From Caldifarciminota bacterium (GTDB lineage Bacteria > Hydrothermota > Tepidihabitantia > SM23-42): a stretch of DNA of 42,162 nucleotides. Under the pieces are notes generated by a model. That model worked only from the letters and a program-made list of their open reading frames with translations, was not told where the DNA came from and did no database searches. The stretch's first letter is position 1; each line of letters opens with the position of its first letter. A program made the translations under genes and the position numbers. The DNA lies in NCBI GenBank assembly GCA_014859085.1, contig JACUUY010000006.1:1-42162 (forward strand), in the 5' to 3' direction. Of the stretch, positions 39,247 to 42,162 are shown one piece after another.

Positions 39247-40562
39247 TGCCCGGATCCATTCTCAAGACCGTCGAGAAAGAGAAAGTCAAATTTCTCGATC
39301 TCTGGTTCTCTGATATCCTCGGCTCGGTGAAGAACGAAACGATCCCGGTCCAGCATCTGAAGAAAACGCTGAACGACGGTATCTGGTTTGATGGTTCTTC
39401 GGTCGAGGGTTTTGGCCGCATCTGTGAGAGTGATATGTATCTCGTGCCTGATCCTGCGACGTTCGCCATCATGCCCAAAGAAGATGAGAAGACGGCGCGT
39501 TTCATATGTGACGTTTACGCACCCGATCACAGACCGTCGCCGGTCGATCCCAGATCAATATTGAAGTCCAATCTGGAATTGCTGCGCAAAAAAGGCATGG
39601 AATTCTATGTCGGTGCCGAACTGGAATTCTACCTTTTCAAACGGGATGGGGACACAGTGCTTACCCTGCCCCATGACCGGGTTGGATATTTTGACCTGGG
39701 TGGTGATCTGGCGCGGCGAATCCGAAAGACCATGTGCGACCGGCTCCAGGAATTCGGCATCGAGATCGAGGCGGGGCATCATGAAGTCGGAAAGGGGCAG
39801 CATGAGATCGATCTCTTGTATACCAATGCCCTCAAGCTTGCCGATAATATCATTACCGCGCGTATGGTGATTAAGCAAGTTGCCGAAGAATACGGCCTCT
39901 ACGCGACATTCATGCCCAAGCCGATCTACGGCGCAGCCGGCAACGGCATGCACATTCACCAGAGCCTCTTCAAAAACGGCCGGAACCTATTTGCTTCGGC
40001 CAGCGACGGTTACGGCCTGTCGCCATTAGCCTATAACTACCTTGCCGGTGTTCTCAAGCACATACAGGAGATATGCGCGATCGCTTCACCGCTGGTCAAT
40101 TCCTATAAGCGGCTCGTATCTGGATTCGAAGCGCCGGTCTATATCTGCTGGGGACGCATGAACCGGTCAGCGTTGGTCCGGGTTCCGAAGATCAGCCGCA
40201 AAAAGTACAAGAGCACGCGCGTGGAGCTCCGTTCCTGTGATCCTTCGGCAAATCCTTATTTGCTGTTCGCTACCGTACTAAGATCGGGTCTGGAGGGCAT
40301 TGAGAAGAAACTGAAACCGCCGGCATCGGTCGAGGAAAATGTATACGCACTCGAAACAAGTGTGTTAAAGAACAAAGGCATTGATCTTCTGCCGCGTTCG
40401 CTCTACCAGGCATTGGAATACTTTAGTCAGAGTAAAATCGCCCGGAGCGCACTGGGTGACACGCTATTCCAGAGGTACTACGATATCAAGATGAAGGAAT
40501 GGGATGAGTATTCGATCCAGGTGTCCAAATGGGAGGTGGACAAATACCTTGAGCTATATTAG
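39246..40562 (+). CDS. glnA: Glutamine synthetase type I
   Basis: The protein has 438 residues, the shorter GSI length. Active-site elements are intact: WFDGSSVEGF (47-56), EFYVGAELEFYLF, GHHEVGKGQHEID, NGMHIHQSL, RVPKISRKKYKSTRVELRSCDPSANPYLL. The Tyr-bearing adenylylation loop (usually NLYDLP) reads KNKGIDLLPRSL and has no Tyr, so control by adenylylation is unlikely. ATP-driven ligation of ammonia to glutamate gives glutamine. It shares one base with the upstream aldehyde dehydrogenase, whose product would be glutamate. A good terminator follows 130 bp later. Confidence 0.95.
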   Translation: MPGSILKTVEKEKVKFLDLWFSDILGSVKNETIPVQHLKKTLNDGIWFDGSSVEGFGRICESDMYLVPDPATFAIMPKEDEKTARFICDVYAPDHRPSPVDPRSILKSNLELLRKKGMEFYVGAELEFYLFKRDGDTVLTLPHDRVGYFDLGGDLARRIRKTMCDRLQEFGIEIEAGHHEVGKGQHEIDLLYTNALKLADNIITARMVIKQVAEEYGLYATFMPKPIYGAAGNGMHIHQSLFKNGRNLFASASDGYGLSPLAYNYLAGVLKHIQEICAIASPLVNSYKRLVSGFEAPVYICWGRMNRSALVRVPKISRKKYKSTRVELRSCDPSANPYLLFATVLRSGLEGIEKKLKPPASVEENVYALETSVLKNKGIDLLPRSLYQALEYFSQSKIARSALGDTLFQRYYDIKMKEWDEYSIQVSKWEVDKYLELY

Positions 40563-40689
40563 CTCCATGATTCCGATGATAAGAGAATAGCTTCCTCTCG
40601 TTCCACTCCTCTCAAAATTTTCGAGACACTGATTATTGTTGCTGAATCAAAGATTTGGACAATAATCGTGACGGCGATAACGAAATACA

Positions 40690-40726
40690 ACAAGCGTGGC
40701 AGTCTAAAAGATGCCACGTTTTGTTT
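40690..40726 (+). terminator. Rho-independent terminator after glnA
   Basis: CGTGGCA (40695-40701) and TGCCACG (40712-40718) form a stem extended by AACAAG and TTTTGTT; TTTTGTTTT follows. The reverse strand has no comparable T-run but the flank CAAG/AAAAC could also slow the opposing nitroreductase transcript. Confidence 0.8.
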
Positions 40727-40770
40727 TCTGAATACAGCAATGCAATTTGCTTGCAACCTGTGTTATGGGT

Positions 40771-41340
40771 TCAGTAGCGCTCGCCGAACCTGTTATGGGA
40801 TACGATATCTTCCAGGGTCTTGCGCGGCGTGGCCGGGATGCCGCCGATCGCCTCTTCGGTCGACGGCTCGGCCGGATAGCCCATCACCAGCAGCGCCACG
40901 GCTTTGTACTTTCGCGGCAGTTTCAGAAGATTACGCAGGCGCGATTCGCCAAACCATCCCACCCAGCAAGTACCGATCCCCAGCCCGGTTGCGGCAAGGG
41001 TCATCTGGGTCATGGCGATCGAAACATCGATGAGATGATTCTCATGACCGGTCAGTTGGGCAAGGTAGTGAGTCAGTGCCTTGGTGCAGCAGCCGACAAT
41101 GACCAGCGGCGCTTTGCCGACGAAAGAAATTATGCGGCGCGTGCCAGCCGGCGCCGTATCCGGTATCTGTTCGATGAGCGCCGGGGCGTCCACGACCACG
41201 AAATGCCATGCCTGGCGGTTGCTCGAGGACGGCGCGAGCCGTCCGGCCTCCAGGATTTGCAGTATCTTTTCGCGCTCGATCTTCTGCGCGGAGAACGTGC
41301 GCACGCTCCGCCGCCTTCTTATCGCCTCAAAAACATCCAT
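40771..41340 (-). CDS. Nitroreductase-family FMN oxidoreductase
   Basis: The protein has 189 residues. FMN-binding residues are in RRRRSVRTFSAQKI (about 8-21), APSSSNRQAWHFVVV (36-50) and TGLGIGTCWVGWF (about 118-130), ending in a VMGYPAE block. Members reduce nitroaromatics, quinones or flavins with NAD(P)H. GGGTGA lies before the ATG. It follows the ArsR-type gene and a matching palindrome lies between them, so it may be controlled by that regulator. Two Cys (near 84-85, IVGCCTK) are unremarkable. Confidence 0.9.
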   Translation of the reverse strand: MDVFEAIRRRRSVRTFSAQKIEREKILQILEAGRLAPSSSNRQAWHFVVVDAPALIEQIPDTAPAGTRRIISFVGKAPLVIVGCCTKALTHYLAQLTGHENHLIDVSIAMTQMTLAATGLGIGTCWVGWFGESRLRNLLKLPRKYKAVALLVMGYPAEPSTEEAIGGIPATPRKTLEDIVSHNRFGERY

Positions 41341-41441
41341 TGTTCACCCGCCCTCATTCAACAACTTAAGCGTGATTAGCGACTTAAACATCCCACCCGA
41401 TCAACACCAAAAACAAATTACATAGGACAAAACACAACTCC

Positions 41442-41467
41442 GGCATTCTGGTAATTACCAGAATGCC
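41442..41467. promoter_or_regulatory. Perfect 26-bp palindrome, candidate operator (copy 1)
   Basis: GGCATTCTGGTAA and its exact complement TTACCAGAATGCC meet at the centre. It lies 4 bp before the ArsR-type stop and about 100 bp before the nitroreductase ATG. Its core CATTCTGGTAATTACCAGAA equals that of the second palindrome except at one base. Confidence 0.7.
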
Positions 41468-41470
41468 AGC

Positions 41471-41779
41471 CTACCATTTCTTGACCCGCATCCGCGCGAC
41501 ATACTTCTCGATATCCATCAGCACCCGCACCAACAACCGGTCTTTAAGGAAATAAACCTTTGTATTTCTCTTCGTAGTATATCTGACGAGATCAATCTGC
41601 CGTAGGTTACGCAGCGTTTCCGAGACCGTCTTCACGGATAACCCGATATCCCCGGCAAGATCGGTCGGCGTCTTCTCTGATGTCGAAAGTACCTTGAGTA
41701 TTTCATAGGCCGTGGGGTTGCCCAGTACGCGGCAAAACCGCGAAGCACGGTAGCGGGTTTCGAGCATTTTCTTTCTCAC
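41471..41779 (-). CDS. ArsR-type winged-helix regulator
   Basis: The protein has 102 residues, the standard size. ETRYRASRFCRVLGNPTAYEILKVL leads into the helix-turn-helix (about 38-65; TPTDLAGDIGLSVKTVSETLRNLRQIDLV) and a wing (RYTTKRNTKVYFL). Only one Cys (Cys16) is present, so typical ArsR metal sites are lacking; control might be by redox or an organic ligand. Start GTG 41779 lies 5 nt after its -10 box; ATG 41767 (MLETRY) is an alternative with a 10-nt leader. A 36-bp palindrome covers its promoter edge, implying autoregulation. Confidence 0.85.
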   Translation of the reverse strand: MRKKMLETRYRASRFCRVLGNPTAYEILKVLSTSEKTPTDLAGDIGLSVKTVSETLRNLRQIDLVRYTTKRNTKVYFLKDRLLVRVLMDIEKYVARMRVKKW

Positions 41780-41784
41780 GTTGA

Positions 41785-41812
41785 ATTATACAAATTTACA
41801 ACAGCGTGTCAA
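41785..41812 (-). promoter_or_regulatory. ArsR-type gene promoter
   Basis: Minus strand TTGACA (41812-41807), 16-bp spacer, TATAAT (41790-41785). The 36-bp palindrome at 41812-41847 abuts the -35 box. Confidence 0.8.
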
Positions 41813-41847
41813 TTCTGGTATTCTGGTAATTACCAGAATACCAGAAT
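41812..41847. promoter_or_regulatory. Perfect 36-bp palindrome, candidate operator (copy 2)
   Basis: The half-site ATTCTGGTATTCTGGTAA is exactly mirrored. It contains the TTCTGGTA unit twice per arm, so it can be read as two overlapping operators. It touches the ArsR -35 box, fitting steric repression. Confidence 0.75.
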
Positions 41848-41951
41848 GGGTATTTCTGATATCTGAAGGTTCTCGGGAGATTACTTAGCCGGCGGGTATG
41901 GCGGTCGGTGAAGGTCGCCTTTTCCTGGAATCTGACCACGTAAATAGTAGC

Positions 41952-41979
41952 TTGATTTTCTGAATATCTCACGTACAAT
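41952..41979 (+). promoter_or_regulatory. Promoter of the right-end partial gene
   Basis: TTGATT, 16-bp spacer, TACAAT; 18 nt to the ATG at 41998. Weaker boxes than most here. Confidence 0.55.
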
Positions 41980-41997
41980 CTAATTGAGTGCAATACC

Positions 41998-42162
41998 ATG
42001 GTTGCTGATAGCATTTTGCGCTGGATCCTGTTCAAGCAAGAAAGCACGAAATTCCCGTTTCGGTTATATATCGAGGAAAAAAAGAATGATTTCCTGGTGA
42101 TGAACGTTCAGGACCGCTGGCCAGGACCCGGACACAGGATTTACTGTACCCTCGAGAGCAAA
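41998..42162 (+). CDS. Unrecognised protein, 3' truncated at the window edge
   Basis: ATG 41998 opens a frame of 55 codons to the window edge without a stop. It reads MVADSILRWILFKQESTKF, then FRLYIEEKKNDFLVMNV and QDRWPGPGHRIYCTLESK. The beta-strand-like alternation and high charge look coding, and a 16-bp-spaced promoter precedes it. No signal peptide and no known family are apparent. Its promoter is divergent from the ArsR-type gene, with the 36-bp palindrome 105 bp away, so shared control is possible. Confidence 0.55.
   Translation, partial: MVADSILRWILFKQESTKFPFRLYIEEKKNDFLVMNVQDRWPGPGHRIYCTLESK

Overview
The window looks like chromosomal DNA of an uncultured, probably anaerobic bacterium near candidate division WOR-3 (Stahlbacteria) or another FCB-type lineage. 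This placement is an inference. It rests on a type IX-like C-terminal sorting domain on a large secreted protein (1-2756), a complete Bat (aerotolerance-type) operon, a geranylgeranyl-reductase-like flavoprotein beside ordinary bacterial lipid genes, and many secreted proteins with FnIII, PKD or PEGA folds. No rRNA gene, phage, integrase, transposase gene or CRISPR array was seen.

Layout. 1-3605 (+): a 5'-truncated CapA/PKD/sorting-domain protein, then a membrane-anchored lytic transglycosylase. 3621-11441 (-): an eight-gene operon moxR - DUF58 - BatD-like membrane protein - batA - batB - batC - batD - batE, most junctions overlapping. 11442-11773: no large gene; a short leader-like ORF and a strong hairpin. 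11774-16591 (-): tilS - hpt - ftsH - folE, then two tiny envelope genes. 16660-18060 (-): a rhomboid protease with a C-terminal helical repeat region. 18100-18570: tRNA-Asp flanked by two broken tRNA-Asp copies that each carry an inserted palindromic element. 18571-21379 (-): a catalytic-Cys-less aspartate-semialdehyde-dehydrogenase paralogue, a DUF401 permease and a YfcE-type phosphoesterase. 21537-23583 (-): an M23 endopeptidase followed by a second CapA protein. 23775-27627 (+): uppS - cdsA - rarA - geranylgeranyl-reductase-like flavoprotein. 27675-30690 (-): four secreted proteins, one extraordinarily rich in Tyr/Trp. 30955-34684 (-): five genes, a LEA2-type lipoprotein followed by four poorly characterised membrane proteins including one of DUF6754 type. 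34685-35224: non-coding and repeat-rich. 35225-37582 (+): a PTS-EIIA/ion-transporter-superfamily fusion with a Usp-like protein. 37642-40562 (+): a P5C-dehydrogenase-type aldehyde dehydrogenase overlapping glutamine synthetase. 40771-41779 (-): a nitroreductase and an ArsR-type regulator flanked by two matching perfect palindromes. 41998-42162 (+): the start of an unrecognised gene.

Most of the content serves the cell envelope: peptidoglycan cleavage and precursor lipid carrier (lytic transglycosylase, M23, UppS), phospholipid (CdsA), membrane quality control (FtsH, rhomboid, Bat) and secretion. Two threads stand out. First, twelve promoters can be read by eye, every one with a 16-bp spacer, and at six genes the -10 box lies only 6-8 nt before the ATG, implying leaderless mRNAs. 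Second, a family of small two-hairpin elements has landed inside tRNA-Asp copies and near 34.8 kb; their stems differ in sequence but keep their pairing. The least explained protein system is the DUF6754-type membrane operon at 30955-34684.
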